A program made the translations under genes and the position numbers. The notes under the pieces are model-generated. The model was not told the DNA's origin. It did not search any database and saw only the letters and a list, made by a program, of their open reading frames with translations. A DNA stretch of 64,000 nucleotides from CAVRQM01 sp963838805 (GTDB lineage Bacteria; Pseudomonadota; Alphaproteobacteria; Acetobacterales; Acetobacteraceae), in NCBI GenBank assembly GCA_963838805.1, contig CAWISK010000009.1:186001-250000 (forward strand), read 5' to 3'. Positions 39,857 through 51,674 of the stretch are shown here, one piece after another (within the stretch, counting starts at the first letter, position 1; each line of letters starts with the position of its first letter).

Positions 39857-41497
39857 ATGGCAAGGTCAAACCTGTGCAACGACTTTCGGATGGAAAGCGA
39901 TCCGCGCGCTGGCACCCTGGACGACCGTTGCCCGCTCACGCCCGAGGCGGTCGCGGGGGCGGAAGCCGTGGCTGGCGTTGCCTGGACGGATGCCGAACGC
40001 GCGCTGATGCTGGAAAGACTGGCCGCCCAGCGCCAGCTTTCGGCTCTGCGCCGCGCGGCGCTGCCGGATGTGGCGCCCGCGAGCCGGTTCGATCCGCGAC
40101 TTCCGGATTGGCGGGCACCCCCGCCGCAGGATTTTCGCCCACCCGAAATCGCCCGGCGTCCGCTGCCGGATACCGAGGCCGACATCGCCTTCGCCCCGTT
40201 GGCGGTACTCGCGGAGTGGATGCGGCATGGCGAGCTGTCGTCGGAGCGGCTGACCGCCATCTATCTCGATCGGATCGCGCGACACGACATTACCCTTGGC
40301 AGCTTCGCGAACGTTGCCGGCGAGCCCGCGATGCGGCAGGCGCGACGCGCCGACGCGCTGGCGACGCGCGGCGATTGGCGCGGTCCGCTGCACGGAATCC
40401 CGTACGGGTGCAAGGACATCATCGATACGGCCGGCATCGCCACCGAATGGGGGGCGGAGCCGTATCGTTGCCGTGTGCCCGCTGCCAACGCCGTCGTCGT
40501 GGACGTGCTGGAGCGGGCAGGGGCGGTGCTGCTGGGCAAGACCAGCGTCGGTGCCCTGGCATCCGGTGATGCCTGGCTGGGCAGGCAGACGCGCAATCCG
40601 TGGAATCCCGATCAGGGATCCAGCGGCTCGTCGGCCGGCTCCGCTTCGGCCGTCGCGGCGGGGTTGTGCGCCTTCGCGCTCGGAACCGAGACGCTGGGTT
40701 CGATCATCTGCCCGAGCCTGCGCTGCGGCACGACCGGCCTGCGCCCCACTTTCGGGCGCATCTCCCGAGCCGGAGTGATGCCGCTCGCGTGGTCGCTGGA
40801 CAAGATCGGCGCCATGGCGCGCAGCGTCGCCGATACGGCGCTGGTCATGTCGGTCCTGACCGAAGCGGCGGCCGGTGATCCGTCGCACATCGCCGCACCG
40901 TTCGGCTGGGACGCCGGGCGCGGCCTGGACGGGCTGCGTCTGGGCTATTTCCCGGCCGACCTCCACGAGCCGGACGCGCACAAGCTGGACCGCGATGCGA
41001 TCGACGGCGCCCGCGGCCTGGGGCTCGAACTGGTCCCCCTGTCGCGCCCCGAGCGGCCATATGCGGCGCTGGAGCACATCCTGCACGCCGAGGCCGCCGC
41101 GGCGTTCGAGGATCTGACCCTGTCCGGCGGCGACGACATGCTGTGCGGGCAGGGGCCGCGCGACTGGCCCAACGCGTTTCGCGCCGCGCGTTTCCTTTCG
41201 GCGGTGGATCATGTGCAGCTCGACCGGCTGCGGCGGCAGGTCATGGGCGACATGGACGCGGCATTCGCACAGGTTGATGCGATCATCGGGCCCGCTCTGG
41301 CGGGGCCGATGCTGATCATCAGCAACTTCACCGGCCATCCCTGCCTCGTCCTGCGCTCCGGTTTCCGCGCGCCGGACGCGCCGCACGCGGTCTGTCTGTG
41401 GGGACGGCTATTCGATGAAGGCACGCTGCTGAGCCTGGGCCTTGGCCTGGAGCGTCGCTTCGACCTGTGGCACGTCCGGCCCGTCGGCTTCGAATGA
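39857..41497 (+). CDS. Amidase-signature-family hydrolase
   Basis: A protein of 546 residues. The Ser-cisSer-Lys triad region is visible: Lys in HGIPYGCKDIIDTAG, the Gly/Ser-rich block GSSGSSAGSASAVAAG with the first Ser, and the nucleophile region GTETLGSIICPS. The family hydrolyses carboxamides, and some members act in tRNA amidation or nitrile degradation. The 110-residue N-terminal part before the catalytic core is long. The start is ATG 39857 or possibly ATG 39890. It diverges from the sugar ABC operon. Confidence 0.88.
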   Translation: MARSNLCNDFRMESDPRAGTLDDRCPLTPEAVAGAEAVAGVAWTDAERALMLERLAAQRQLSALRRAALPDVAPASRFDPRLPDWRAPPPQDFRPPEIARRPLPDTEADIAFAPLAVLAEWMRHGELSSERLTAIYLDRIARHDITLGSFANVAGEPAMRQARRADALATRGDWRGPLHGIPYGCKDIIDTAGIATEWGAEPYRCRVPAANAVVVDVLERAGAVLLGKTSVGALASGDAWLGRQTRNPWNPDQGSSGSSAGSASAVAAGLCAFALGTETLGSIICPSLRCGTTGLRPTFGRISRAGVMPLAWSLDKIGAMARSVADTALVMSVLTEAAAGDPSHIAAPFGWDAGRGLDGLRLGYFPADLHEPDAHKLDRDAIDGARGLGLELVPLSRPERPYAALEHILHAEAAAAFEDLTLSGGDDMLCGQGPRDWPNAFRAARFLSAVDHVQLDRLRRQVMGDMDAAFAQVDAIIGPALAGPMLIISNFTGHPCLVLRSGFRAPDAPHAVCLWGRLFDEGTLLSLGLGLERRFDLWHVRPVGFE

Positions 41498-41513
41498 TGC
41501 GAGAGAGGCTGGT

Positions 41514-42404
41514 TTAGGCGAGCCCCGCCTCTGCCCGCGCGTTGAGCGCGATGCTGGTCCAGTCGAGCTCACCGCGGCCCTGTGCCTGGGCGGCCAGGAA
41601 ACGGTCGCGCAGCAGGCTTGCGAATGGCAGCGGCACCTCGCTTTCGGCGCCGGCCGCCAGCGCCAGACCCACGTCCTTGGCGCCCAAGGTCAGCCTGAAC
41701 CCAGGCGGCGAGAAGGCCCGGTCGAGGATGAAGCGGCCATAATTCTGGTGGATGACCGAGGCGAAGATGGTCCGGCTCATCATCTCGTGGAACGCCCGCG
41801 CGTCCACGCCCCGCTTCTCCAGCAGCGCGAACGCCTCGCCCATCGCCTCCATCGCCGAGGCGATCAGGAAATTGCCGGCGACCTTGCCGGCGGGTGCCGC
41901 ATCGGGGGCCTCCCCGAAATCGAAGATGCCCTGGCTCACCGCCTCCAGCACCGGACGCACCCTGGCCAGCGCCGCCTGCTTGCCCGACTGCATGATCCAC
42001 AGCTTGCCGGCGGCCGCGGCGTCGGGGCGGCCGAACACCGGGGCGGCAACCCAGTCGCTGCCCGCCGCCTCGTGCCGGGCTGCGAGCCGCCGCGCGAGGG
42101 ACACCGAGATCGTGCTCATCGAGATATGCACGCCGCCCGGCCCAAGCCGGTCGGCGAAGCCGCCCGGGCCGTCCGTCACCGCCTCCAGCGCCGCGTCATT
42201 GGCGAGCATGGTGATGGCCGCACCGCCCGGCTCGACCGCCTCGGCCGGACTGCCGGCGCGCTCGGCCCCGCGCCCGACCAGCGCATCGGCTGCCTGCGCA
42301 GTGCGATTCCAGACCCGCACCCGGAACCCCGCCTCCAGCAGCCGGCCGGCAATGGCGCTGCCCATGCCGCCCAGCCCGATAACCGCGATCGCCTGTCCGC
42401 TCAT
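41514..42404 (-). CDS. NAD(P)-dependent beta-hydroxyacid dehydrogenase (3-hydroxyisobutyrate dehydrogenase family)
   Basis: A protein of 296 residues. The Rossmann motif is AIAVIGLGGMGSAIAGRLLEAG. The substrate-binding block has VHISMSTISVSLARRLA. The catalytic Lys sits in APAGKVAGNFLIASAME, followed by the second domain with KDVGLALAAG. Likely substrates are small beta-hydroxyacids. The ATG at 42404 (MSGQAIAVIG) follows GGAAATCGTT on the minus strand. It converges with the amidase gene at 17 bp. Confidence 0.9.
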   Translation of the reverse strand: MSGQAIAVIGLGGMGSAIAGRLLEAGFRVRVWNRTAQAADALVGRGAERAGSPAEAVEPGGAAITMLANDAALEAVTDGPGGFADRLGPGGVHISMSTISVSLARRLAARHEAAGSDWVAAPVFGRPDAAAAGKLWIMQSGKQAALARVRPVLEAVSQGIFDFGEAPDAAPAGKVAGNFLIASAMEAMGEAFALLEKRGVDARAFHEMMSRTIFASVIHQNYGRFILDRAFSPPGFRLTLGAKDVGLALAAGAESEVPLPFASLLRDRFLAAQAQGRGELDWTSIALNARAEAGLA

Positions 42405-42523
42405 AACGATTTCCTCACGTTGCGCCCATGCACCAGGGCTTTTCCACACTGCCGGTTCCGCCTAGGCTGGCAACAGCCGTGCATCGAAGCGCGGTCAAGC
42501 ACAATCCTTGGGGACATCACGTC

Positions 42524-43646
42524 ATGACGAAGGGTACTTTGCTGGCCAGCGGCGCCGTGGTGGCGATGGCGGCCATGCTGGCGGCAGCGCCTGCGCGCGC
42601 GCAGGACACGATCAAGGTGGCGACCGCCGGCCCGATCACCGGCGAATATGCTGCGTTCGGCGCGCAGATGAAGACCGGCGCGGAGTTCGCCGTCAACGAC
42701 ATCAACGCGGCGGGCGGCGTGCTCGGCAAGAAGCTGGTGCTGGAAGTCGGCGACGACGCCTGCGACCCGAAACAGGCGGTCTCGGTCGCCAACAAGTTCG
42801 CCAATGACGGCGTGGTGTTCGTGGACGGGCATTTCTGCTCCTCCAGCTCGATCCCCGCCAGCAAGGTGTATCAGGAGGAGGGAATCCTGCAGATGACCCC
42901 GGCCTCCACCAATCCGGCCTACACCGACGATGGCGGCTCGCTGACCTTCCGCATGTGCGGCCGCGACGACCAGCAGGGCATCCTGGCCGGCAAGACGCTT
43001 GCCACGACCTTCAAGGACAAGAACGTCGCCATCCTGGACGACAATTCGACCTACGGCAAAGGCATCGCCGACCAGACCAGGAAGAACATGCAGGCGGACG
43101 GCAAGAAGGAGGTCATGGACGCTCATTATACGCCCGGCGAGCGTGACTACTCCGCGCTGATCAGCCGCATGAAGGAGGCCAAGATCCAGGTCATCTACAT
43201 CGGCGGCTACCATCCCGAGATCGGCCTGATCACGCGCCAGGCCCGCGAGCAGGGGATGGACGCACAGGTGCTGGGGCCGGATTCGCTCGACACCAAGGAT
43301 CTCTGGCAGATCACCGGCAAGGCCGGCGAGGGCCTGATGTTCACCTTCGGCGCCGACCCGCGCGACCGCCCGACCGCCGCGGACGTGGTGAAGGAGTTCC
43401 AGGCCAAGGGCATCAACCCCGAAGGCTACGTGCTCTATACCTACGCCGCCATGCAGGCCTGGGCCGAAGCGGCGACCAAGGCGGGCAGCACCGATCCCGC
43501 GAAAGTCGCGGCCGAGCTGAAGTCCGGCGGCCCGTGGAAGACGGTGCTGGGCGACATGCCGTTCAACAGCAAGGGCGACACAACGGCGCAGTACCGTCTG
43601 GTACAAGTGGCACGACGGCGACTACAAGCAGATGCCATCGACGTAA
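42524..43646 (+). CDS. livK: Branched-chain amino acid-type ABC binding protein, frame broken near the C-terminus
   Basis: A type I periplasmic binding protein of about 373 residues with a signal peptide (MTKGTLLASGAVVAMAAML, cleavage near ARA-QD). Motifs include IKVATAGPITGEYAAFGAQM and FVDGHFCSSSSIPAS. One extra C at 43593-43594 (after GCGCAGTAC) shifts the last 18 codons. Correcting it gives AQYVWYKWHDGDYKQM, a normal LivK ending, and a stop at 43644-43646. As written, the frame would run on with an unrelated tail to 43654. It lies opposite livHMGF and probably supplies that transporter. Confidence 0.9.
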
Positions 43647-43664
43647 TGCAGTAATGCGGTTCTC

Positions 43665-43703
43665 GCTGCCCGCTCCTGGAAGCACGTTCCGGGGACGGGC
43701 AGC
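43665..43703. terminator. Hairpin between convergent livK and flavin reductase genes
   Basis: GCTGCCCG at 43665-43672 pairs with CGGGCAGC at 43696-43703, and the interior TGGAA/TTCC extends the stem. There is no T-run. Its position between two convergent genes suggests a bidirectional transcription end. Confidence 0.4.
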
Positions 43704-43756
43704 ATGGACCGGTCGTCGGTGCAGTCCAGGGACACCCGCGATCGCGTGGCGCCGTG

Positions 43757-44263
43757 CTACTTCGCCGCTTCCGGATGTCCCACCGGGTGATAGGCGCGGC
43801 CGTAATAGATCAGCCCGCCATGCACCGCGCCGTGCCGCAGCGCCACCACCTCGCCGAAAAAGACGCTGTGCGTGCCGACATCGGTGGATTGCGCGATGCG
43901 GCAGTCGAACGACACCGCTGCCCCGTGCAAGGCCGGGGCGCCGGTTTCCATCGCGTACCACTCGGCCGTGGCGAACCGCGCCTCCCCCTCCCGGCCGGCA
44001 AGGCCGGCGAAGACGTTGGACACGTCGGTCTGGCTGGCGGCGAGGGTGTTGATGCACATGACGCGGTTCGCCAGCAGGGCCGCGTGGCTGTCGTTGAAGC
44101 GGTTGCAGCAGACCAGCAGGGTCGGCGGGTCATCGGTGACGCTGCACACCGCCGAGGCGGTGAACCCGCGCCGCCCGCCAGGTCCGCTGGTGGTGATCAC
44201 GTTCACCGCCGCCCCCAGCCGCGCCATCGCCTCGCGGTAGCTGTCCCGACTCACCACGCACAT
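43757..44263 (-). CDS. Flavin reductase-like FMN-binding protein
   Basis: A protein of 168 residues of the flavin reductase-like domain family. Blocks are REAMARLGAAVNVITTSGPGGRRGFTASAVCSVTDDPPTLLVCCN, RVMCINTLAASQTDV and the C-terminal LIYYGRAYHPVG. Such proteins give reduced FMN or FAD to a two-component monooxygenase. No monooxygenase partner is next to it. The start is placed at MCVVSRDSYREA. Confidence 0.87.
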   Translation of the reverse strand: MCVVSRDSYREAMARLGAAVNVITTSGPGGRRGFTASAVCSVTDDPPTLLVCCNRFNDSHAALLANRVMCINTLAASQTDVSNVFAGLAGREGEARFATAEWYAMETGAPALHGAAVSFDCRIAQSTDVGTHSVFFGEVVALRHGAVHGGLIYYGRAYHPVGHPEAAK

Positions 44264-44385
44264 CACTCCTGCACGGGCGGCACACTGGCAGGGCGCGGCG
44301 CACAACTCCAGACAGGCGGGCCTGCGGACAGCAAGGGCGCCGCGATCGCTCGCGGCGCCCTTGGCCTTGGCGCGTGGTCGCTGTC

Positions 44386-44571
44386 TCAGGGCTTCTTCAT
44401 GGCATCCCGGGCTGCGTCCTTGGCCCCGCCGACGGCGCTCTCCACCTTGCCGGCCGCCTTGTCCGCGGCGCCTTCACCCTGCAGCTTGGCATCGCCCGTC
44501 GCCTTGCCGACGCCCTGCTTGACGGCGCCCTTGGCCTGGTCGACCGCGCCGGAAACCCGATCCTTGTCCAT
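44386..44571 (-). CDS. CsbD-family small stress protein
   Basis: A protein of 61 residues rich in Lys, Ala and Gly: MDKDRVSGAVDQAKGAVKQGVGKATGDAKLQGEGAADKAAGK. The VDQAKGAVKQGVGKATGD block is diagnostic for CsbD. These hydrophilic, probably unstructured proteins accumulate under stress. It is located just after livF on the same strand, 90 bp away. Confidence 0.88.
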   Translation of the reverse strand: MDKDRVSGAVDQAKGAVKQGVGKATGDAKLQGEGAADKAAGKVESAVGGAKDAARDAMKKP

Positions 44572-44660
44572 CGAAGAGCCTTTCACTGGTGGTGCCGTTG
44601 CAACGGCCGGGCGTCGCCCGGGTTGCGTGCCGCCGCGGTGGCTCACACCGCGCGAGCCTC

Positions 44661-45383
44661 TCAGTGACCACCTTCCAGATAGGCCGCCCTGATTTCCGGC
44701 CGGGCCAGCAGGTCGGCCCCGGTTCCGGCCATCGTGATCGCACCGTTGACCAGCACGTAGCCGCGATGTGCCAGGCGCAACGCCTGGAACGCGTTCTGTT
44801 CGACCAGTAGCACGGTCAGTCCCGTGCTGCGGTTCAGCTCGCGGATGGCCGAGAAGATTTGGCGCACGACCAGCGGTGCAAGGCCCAGCGACGGCTCATC
44901 CAACAGGAGCAGACGCGGACGGCTCATCAGCGCGCGGGCAATCGCCAGCATCTGCTGTTCACCGCCTGACAGCGTGCCGCCACGCTGGGCCTCGCGCTCA
45001 CGCAGGCGCGGGAAGAGTGCAAACACCTGCTCCAGCGTATCGGCCTGCTCGGCGGGAGTCCGCTTGTGCGCACCCAGGACCAGGTTCTCGCGCACGGTCA
45101 TGCGCGGAAAGATGCGCCGTCCCTCCGGCGATTGGGCGATCGCGCGGCGCATGATGGCGAAGGTGGGCAGGTAGGTGATGTCGTCGCCTTCGTGGACGAT
45201 GCGGCCGTTGCGCGCACGCGGGCTGCCGCAGATCGTCATCATCAGGGTCGATTTGCCGGCACCGTTGGCGCCGATCAGCGTCACGATCTCGCCCTGCCGC
45301 ACCTCCAGATCGACCCCCTTCAGCGCCTGGATCGCGCCATAGAAGGCGGTGACGCCGGACAGGCTCAGCAGTGCCGCGGTCAT
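44661..45383 (-). CDS. livF: Branched-chain amino acid ABC transporter ATP-binding protein
   Basis: A protein of 240 residues with Walker A GANGAGKST, signature LSGGEQQMLAIARAL, Walker B LLLLDEPSLGL and the H-loop VLLVEQN. LivF-type features are AIAQSPEGRRIFPRMTVREN and the short C-terminus RAAYLEGGH. The start overlaps the livG stop (ATGA). Confidence 0.95.
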   Translation of the reverse strand: MTAALLSLSGVTAFYGAIQALKGVDLEVRQGEIVTLIGANGAGKSTLMMTICGSPRARNGRIVHEGDDITYLPTFAIMRRAIAQSPEGRRIFPRMTVRENLVLGAHKRTPAEQADTLEQVFALFPRLREREAQRGGTLSGGEQQMLAIARALMSRPRLLLLDEPSLGLAPLVVRQIFSAIRELNRSTGLTVLLVEQNAFQALRLAHRGYVLVNGAITMAGTGADLLARPEIRAAYLEGGH

Positions 45384-46240
45384 GCGGCGGCGGCGGCATC
45401 AACCACCACCTCCTCGTCCTCGTCGCCGGTGCCGAGATAGGCGGCGATAACGGCCGGATCCTCGCGGATCTCGTCGGGGCTGCCGTCGGCGATCTTGCGT
45501 CCGTGATCGAGCACCACGATGTGGTCGCTGATGCGCATGACCACGCCCATATCGTGCTCGATGAGCAGGATCGAGCAGCCGGAGGCGCGGATGCGCAGCA
45601 GCAGATCGGCCAGCTCGTCGCTCTCGCGCGGGTTGAGGCCGGCTGCCGGCTCGTCGAGACATAGCAGCAGCGGGTCGGTACCACATGGCGCGGGCGATTT
45701 CCAGCCGGCGCTGCGCGCCATAGGGAAGTGCTCCGGCCGGATCGTCGGCACGGGCGAGAAGATCGGTGGCTTCGAGCCAGCCGCGCGCCCGATCGATGGC
45801 CGCCCGCTCCCGCGCACGGTAGTCGCCGATGCCGAACACCGCCAGCAAACCGCGCGGCACGTTCGGCATCATCGCGTTATGCTGCGCCACCAGCAGGTTC
45901 TCAAGGGCCGTCATGCCGGCGAACAGGCGGATGTTCTGGAAGGTGCGGGCGACGCGCGCACGCCGGGCGATGGCGTGGCCGGGCAGCCGCTCGAGTGCGA
46001 GCGCCGCGCGGCCTGGCTCGTGCAGGCGCAACTGGCCGGAGCTGGGGCGGTAGAAGCCGGTGATGCAGTTGAACACGGTCGTCTTCCCGGCCCCGTTCGG
46101 GCCGATGACGGCGGTGATCTGGCCCACGTGCGCGCCAAAGGACAGCGCATTGACGGCGAGCAGCCCGCCGAACCGCATGGTCAGCAATTCGACGTCGAGC
46201 AGCACGCCATTCTGCGCCGCTGTCTCGCCCACGGCGGTAC

Positions 46241-46244
<4 letters not shown>
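45380..46244 (-). CDS. livG: Branched-chain amino acid ABC transporter ATP-binding protein, frame broken by one extra G
   Basis: The partner ATPase of LivF. The N-terminal part has GGLLAVNALSF, Walker A GPNGAGKTT and the LivG-type ARTFQNIRLF. On the minus strand, after RRLEIARAM, one extra G in TGTGGTACC near 45684 shifts the frame. Its removal gives MCTDPLLLCLDEPAAGLNP (Walker B) and continues to SILLIEHDMGVVM and IAAYLGTGDEDEE. The corrected length is about 287 residues. The start is TTG 46244, overlapping the livM stop, or GTG 46232. The rest of the gene is conserved, so a sequence error is the likeliest cause. Confidence 0.9.
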
Positions 46245-48531
<2,287 letters not shown>

Positions 48532-48827
48532 CGGGCAGTCTCCACCCTCGGTTTCCCGGCAAGTCGACTTACCGTCCCGCGATTGGTGAAGCACGGGGTT
48601 GCGCGGCGCGCAAGTCTCGGTCCTGGCTCCGGTCATGTTGGGTGGCCGGTGCCTCGGCGGCTTAGGCGGCTTCGGCGGGGTGAGGATAGCGGGGTGGCCT
48701 TCCCCCGAACCCCGGAGGGGACTCTTCGGCCTACCGAGGCGCTCGCCGCGTTTCATTCACGCGGCCCAGGACAGCGGGTTGCAATCGCGCGGCGGGACGC
48801 ATAAGACCGGGCCGCCGATCGACGGAC

Positions 48828-48902
48828 GCGGGCGTAGCTCAGGGGTAGAGCACAACCTTGCCAAGGTTGGGGTCGAGGGTTCGAATCCCTTCGCCCGCTC
48901 CA
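48828..48902 (+). tRNA. tRNA-Gly (anticodon GCC)
   Basis: A 75-nt cloverleaf including an encoded CCA. The acceptor GCGGGCG pairs with CGCCCGC, with discriminator T. The anticodon stem CAACC/GGTTG closes a loop with GCC. The T-arm reads GAGGGTTCGAATCCCTT. The degraded island begins just downstream. Confidence 0.95.
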
Positions 48903-48928
48903 GAATCTCCCAGAGATTTCAAGCGGAT

Positions 48929-48954
48929 AAGAACGGCCCTTCGGGGCCGTTCTT
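48929..48954 (+). terminator. Terminator of tRNA-Gly
   Basis: A perfect 11-bp stem AAGAACGGCCC/GGGCCGTTCTT closes on a TTCG tetraloop, followed by a weakly T-containing GCTTAG. It lies 26 bp past the tRNA-Gly 3' end. Confidence 0.85.
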
Positions 48955-48959
48955 GCTTA

Positions 48960-49890
48960 GAGTCCGTTTGGAATCGCAATCTCAACGAGCCAAACGGCGT
49001 AGAAGCAGCATCGCCGAGGCGGCGTAGAGGAAGGCCTCGGCGGAAGCAACTGTCCGCTCGAAGTCTTTTGCCAGCCTGCGATTGCGGTTGATCCAGGCGA
49101 GGAAACGTTCGACCACCCAGCGGCGGGCGATAACGACGAAGCCGACCTGGCGCTCGGCCTTGCGCACGATCTCGACCCGGATCGAGCTGCTGGCCGCTAC
49201 GCGCGGACCCTGGTAGCCCGCATCGGCAAAAGCGATTTTCACGAATGGCCAACTCGGACGAGACGCCCGCAACAACGGCCCGGCCCCATCGCGGTCCTGC
49301 ACGCTCGCCGCATGCACGTGCAGCTTAAGGGCGCGGCCGTCCGTGTCCACCAGAGCGTGCCGCTTGCGTCCCTTGATCTTCTTGCCGCTGTCGTAGCCCC
49401 GTACGCCGCCGCTTTCCGTCGTCTTGACGCTTTGGCTGTCGATCACGGCGGCCGTCGGGCTGGCCTCGCGCCCGGCCCGTTCACGGTCGAGCATGACCAG
49501 ATGATGGTTGATGCTCTCCCACACGCCATCATCGCGCAGCCGGATGAACCAGCCATAGACGGTGCGCCAGGGCGGAAAACAGCGGGGCAGCAGCCGCCAG
49601 GCGATGCCACCTCGCAGGACGTAGAAGATGGCGTTGACGATCTCGCGCATCGGCCACGCCCGCCTACGGCCGCAGCCGGACTCGGCTGGCAGGAACGGCG
49701 CTATGATCCGCCACTCCGCGTCGGTGGTGTCGCTTCCATAGCGCAGCCCGCAGCGGCTATGCTGCCGCCGGGTGGTTGGGGTCCACATCGAGGCCTCGTC
49801 CAAGGTGTCGCAACCCCGACAAATCACGATTTGCCCCAACCATCCAGCGCCTCAGCCAATCATGCCGGAAGCGTTCTCAAACAGCCTCTC
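48960..49890. mobile_element. IS5-family insertion sequence
   Basis: About 930 bp with imperfect terminal inverted repeats: GAGTCCGTTTGGAATCGC at the left end and, reverse-complemented at the right end (49871-49890), GAGAGGCTGTTTGAGAACGC. One transposase gene fills the element on the minus strand. A clear target duplication could not be identified. It sits directly after the tRNA-Gly terminator and cuts into the helicase-like remnant on its right. Confidence 0.7.
48982..49788 (-). CDS. IS5-family transposase
   Basis: A DDE transposase of 268 residues. The N-terminal DUF4096-like part is SDTTDAEWRIIAPFLPAES and AIFYVLRGGIAWRLLPRCFPPW. The DDE domain shows VIDSQSVKTTE (first Asp), GYDSGKKIKGRKRHALVDTDG, FADAGYQG (second Asp) and VVERFLAWINRNRRLAKDFER (catalytic Glu region). 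The frame is intact, so the element may be active. The start at ATG 49788 (MWTPTTRRQHSR) keeps it inside the inverted repeats. Confidence 0.9.
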   Translation of the reverse strand: MWTPTTRRQHSRCGLRYGSDTTDAEWRIIAPFLPAESGCGRRRAWPMREIVNAIFYVLRGGIAWRLLPRCFPPWRTVYGWFIRLRDDGVWESINHHLVMLDRERAGREASPTAAVIDSQSVKTTESGGVRGYDSGKKIKGRKRHALVDTDGRALKLHVHAASVQDRDGAGPLLRASRPSWPFVKIAFADAGYQGPRVAASSSIRVEIVRKAERQVGFVVIARRWVVERFLAWINRNRRLAKDFERTVASAEAFLYAASAMLLLRRLAR

Positions 49891-49904
49891 AGGGCGTTCC
49901 CGGT

Positions 49905-50156
49905 CCGAGTGCTCGCTGGGACGACTTTAGCATCACGATCAGAGCGGGTAGTGACAAGGCGGCCCATGATGCCATCTCAAAATTAGAAGCTGCATCAATT
50001 CGTCCCTCATTTTCGACAGAATTGATCCGGGAACTAAAGTTCGCAACATGCCTTCCCGAGAGAATCGCAGCGTCTACAATAGAGGCACGTCTCCTTGATC
50101 GGAACGGTATTCAAGAGACCCTCGCCAGAACGACACGGGTACTGCACGTTTGCTGA
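49905..50156 (+). pseudogene. 3' remnant of a probable large helicase gene
   Basis: An open frame of about 80 codons ends at 50156 and begins at the right end of the IS5 element. Its residues include SKLEAASIRPSFSTELIRELKFATCLPERIAA and STIEARLLDRNGIQETLA. The pattern LKFATCLPERIA resembles the C-terminal end of DEAD/DEAH helicases with an LKFSxCLPxxLA motif. The remainder upstream has been removed or replaced by the IS. Base composition is lower in GC than the neighbouring core genes, which suggests foreign origin. The assignment rests on one motif. Confidence 0.35.
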
Positions 50157-50225
50157 CATCACGACGAGTGGACACCGCCGGGTCCGTGGAACGGATAGAT
50201 CAATTTCCTCGATCATCATCGGCAG

Positions 50226-51674
50226 TCAAGCGGGCTTCGTAATCTCGAAGTCAGAGCTGGCCCCTTCTTGTGTCCGAATGCTCAACCGAGGGCCGGCAGG
50301 GAGTTCAAGGCGGACGATCAATCCTCCGCCCTTTCGATTGCCGAGGGTGATATCGCCGCCGTGCTCCCAGACGATCGACCGAGTGACGGAGAGCCCGAGC
50401 CCGACCCCACCCGTGCTGGGGTCGCGCGCTGCCGATCCTGTAGAAGGGCTCGAACACCTTTTCCCGCTCACTCCGCGGGATCCCAGGGCCTTCGTCCTGG
50501 ACCAAGATCACGACCCGGCCAGCATCAGGAGCAAGCGTCACTTCGGCCTTGCCGCCATACTTGACGGCGTTGTCCACCAGATTGGAGATCGCCCGCCGCA
50601 TGGCCGTCGGCCGACAGGAAATCGTCACGTCGCGCGGTCCCGAGAAGGTCACTTTCTCGCCCGCATCCACGGCATCCTCGCAGATGCCTTCGACCAGAGC
50701 GCTCAGATCGACGAGCGATCGAGCCTCCTGCTTCGCATCGTCGCGTGCGAATGACAGGATCGATTCGACCATGCCATTCATCATGTCGAGTTCGTCGAGC
50801 ATCTTCTGCTGATCCTCGAGGCCTTGGGCCATTTCAATGCGCATGCGCAGCCGCGTCAGCGGTGTCCGAAGATCGTGCGACATCGCCGCCATCATGCGTG
50901 TGCGATCTTCGTTGAAGCGGCGGAGCCGTTCCCGCATTCGATTGAAAGCCCTAATGATTCCTTCAATCTCCCGCGGCCCATGCGGCGGGACTGACGGGTC
51001 GTCGCCGCTGGGGCCGAGGCGATCGACCGCTGCGGAAAGTTCAGAAAGCGGCTTTACGACGCGCCTGGCTGCCATGACCGATAAGAGCGCTGCCAAGGCA
51101 AGCGCGAGGATCACCAGGCAGCAACGCTGGCGAGAGAGAATTCGGCCGCCACCGGGTCGCTCGGAGGCGGCGGATCAAGGTTGAACACGACCAGAAGCCA
51201 TTGACCGTTCGAGAGGGAAGCTTCGATCCAGACACCGTTCTCGACGCGCCCGCCTGCTGGCCCCGCCTTCTCATCGGCCAGACGATAGCGGTCGGCGACG
51301 ATCACCGGTCGGGGCGCGCTGAGGGCTGCCTCGATGCGATGGCGCATCGCCTCCGCATCCGGTTCGCCGCGATTGCCCAGATTCGGGGCGGGCGCGTCGA
51401 GCAGGCGAAGGCGGACTTGCGGAAGCTGCGCGTTGGCGACGACGGTCGGTCTGTCCGCTACCGGCGTACCGTCGAGGATATCGAGCAGTGCGGCCACCCG
51501 GCCGGGAAGCTGTCGCAGGAAGCGTTCCTCGACCTTGGGAAGCTCCTGCCGGCGCTTGAAGCCAAAATAGGGCAGCGCGGTCGTCACCACCCGTTGAAGG
51601 CCGAATCCGAGGACCATCGCGACGACGACCGCGAGCCCGACGGTCGTGGTGATGCTGTCCGGTCGCCGCATCAC
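50226..51674 (-). CDS. Two-component sensor histidine kinase, frame broken at two sites
   Basis: An EnvZ-like kinase. The N-terminal part has a transmembrane segment (VGLAVVVAMVLGFGLQRVV) and a periplasmic region; a second helix (ILALALAALLSVMAA) leads into HAMP. The catalytic parts are H-box MSHDLRTPLTRLRM, N-box NLVDNAVKYG, G1 DEGPGIP, F-box FEPFYR and G2 GGVGLGLSV. Frames fail at 51111-51114 (one base missing or two extra, between VAAW and VILAL) and near 50425-50430 (before DPSTGGVGLGL). Corrected, it is about 481 residues. The start overlaps the regulator stop (ATGA). Because it sits in a degraded island, true decay is possible, but the break type matches that seen in core genes. Confidence 0.75.

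Noticed and set aside
49776..49904. Upstream part of the frame ending at 50156
   Set aside because: This part lies inside the IS5 element and reads as antisense of its end; only the portion after the inverted repeat looks like protein.
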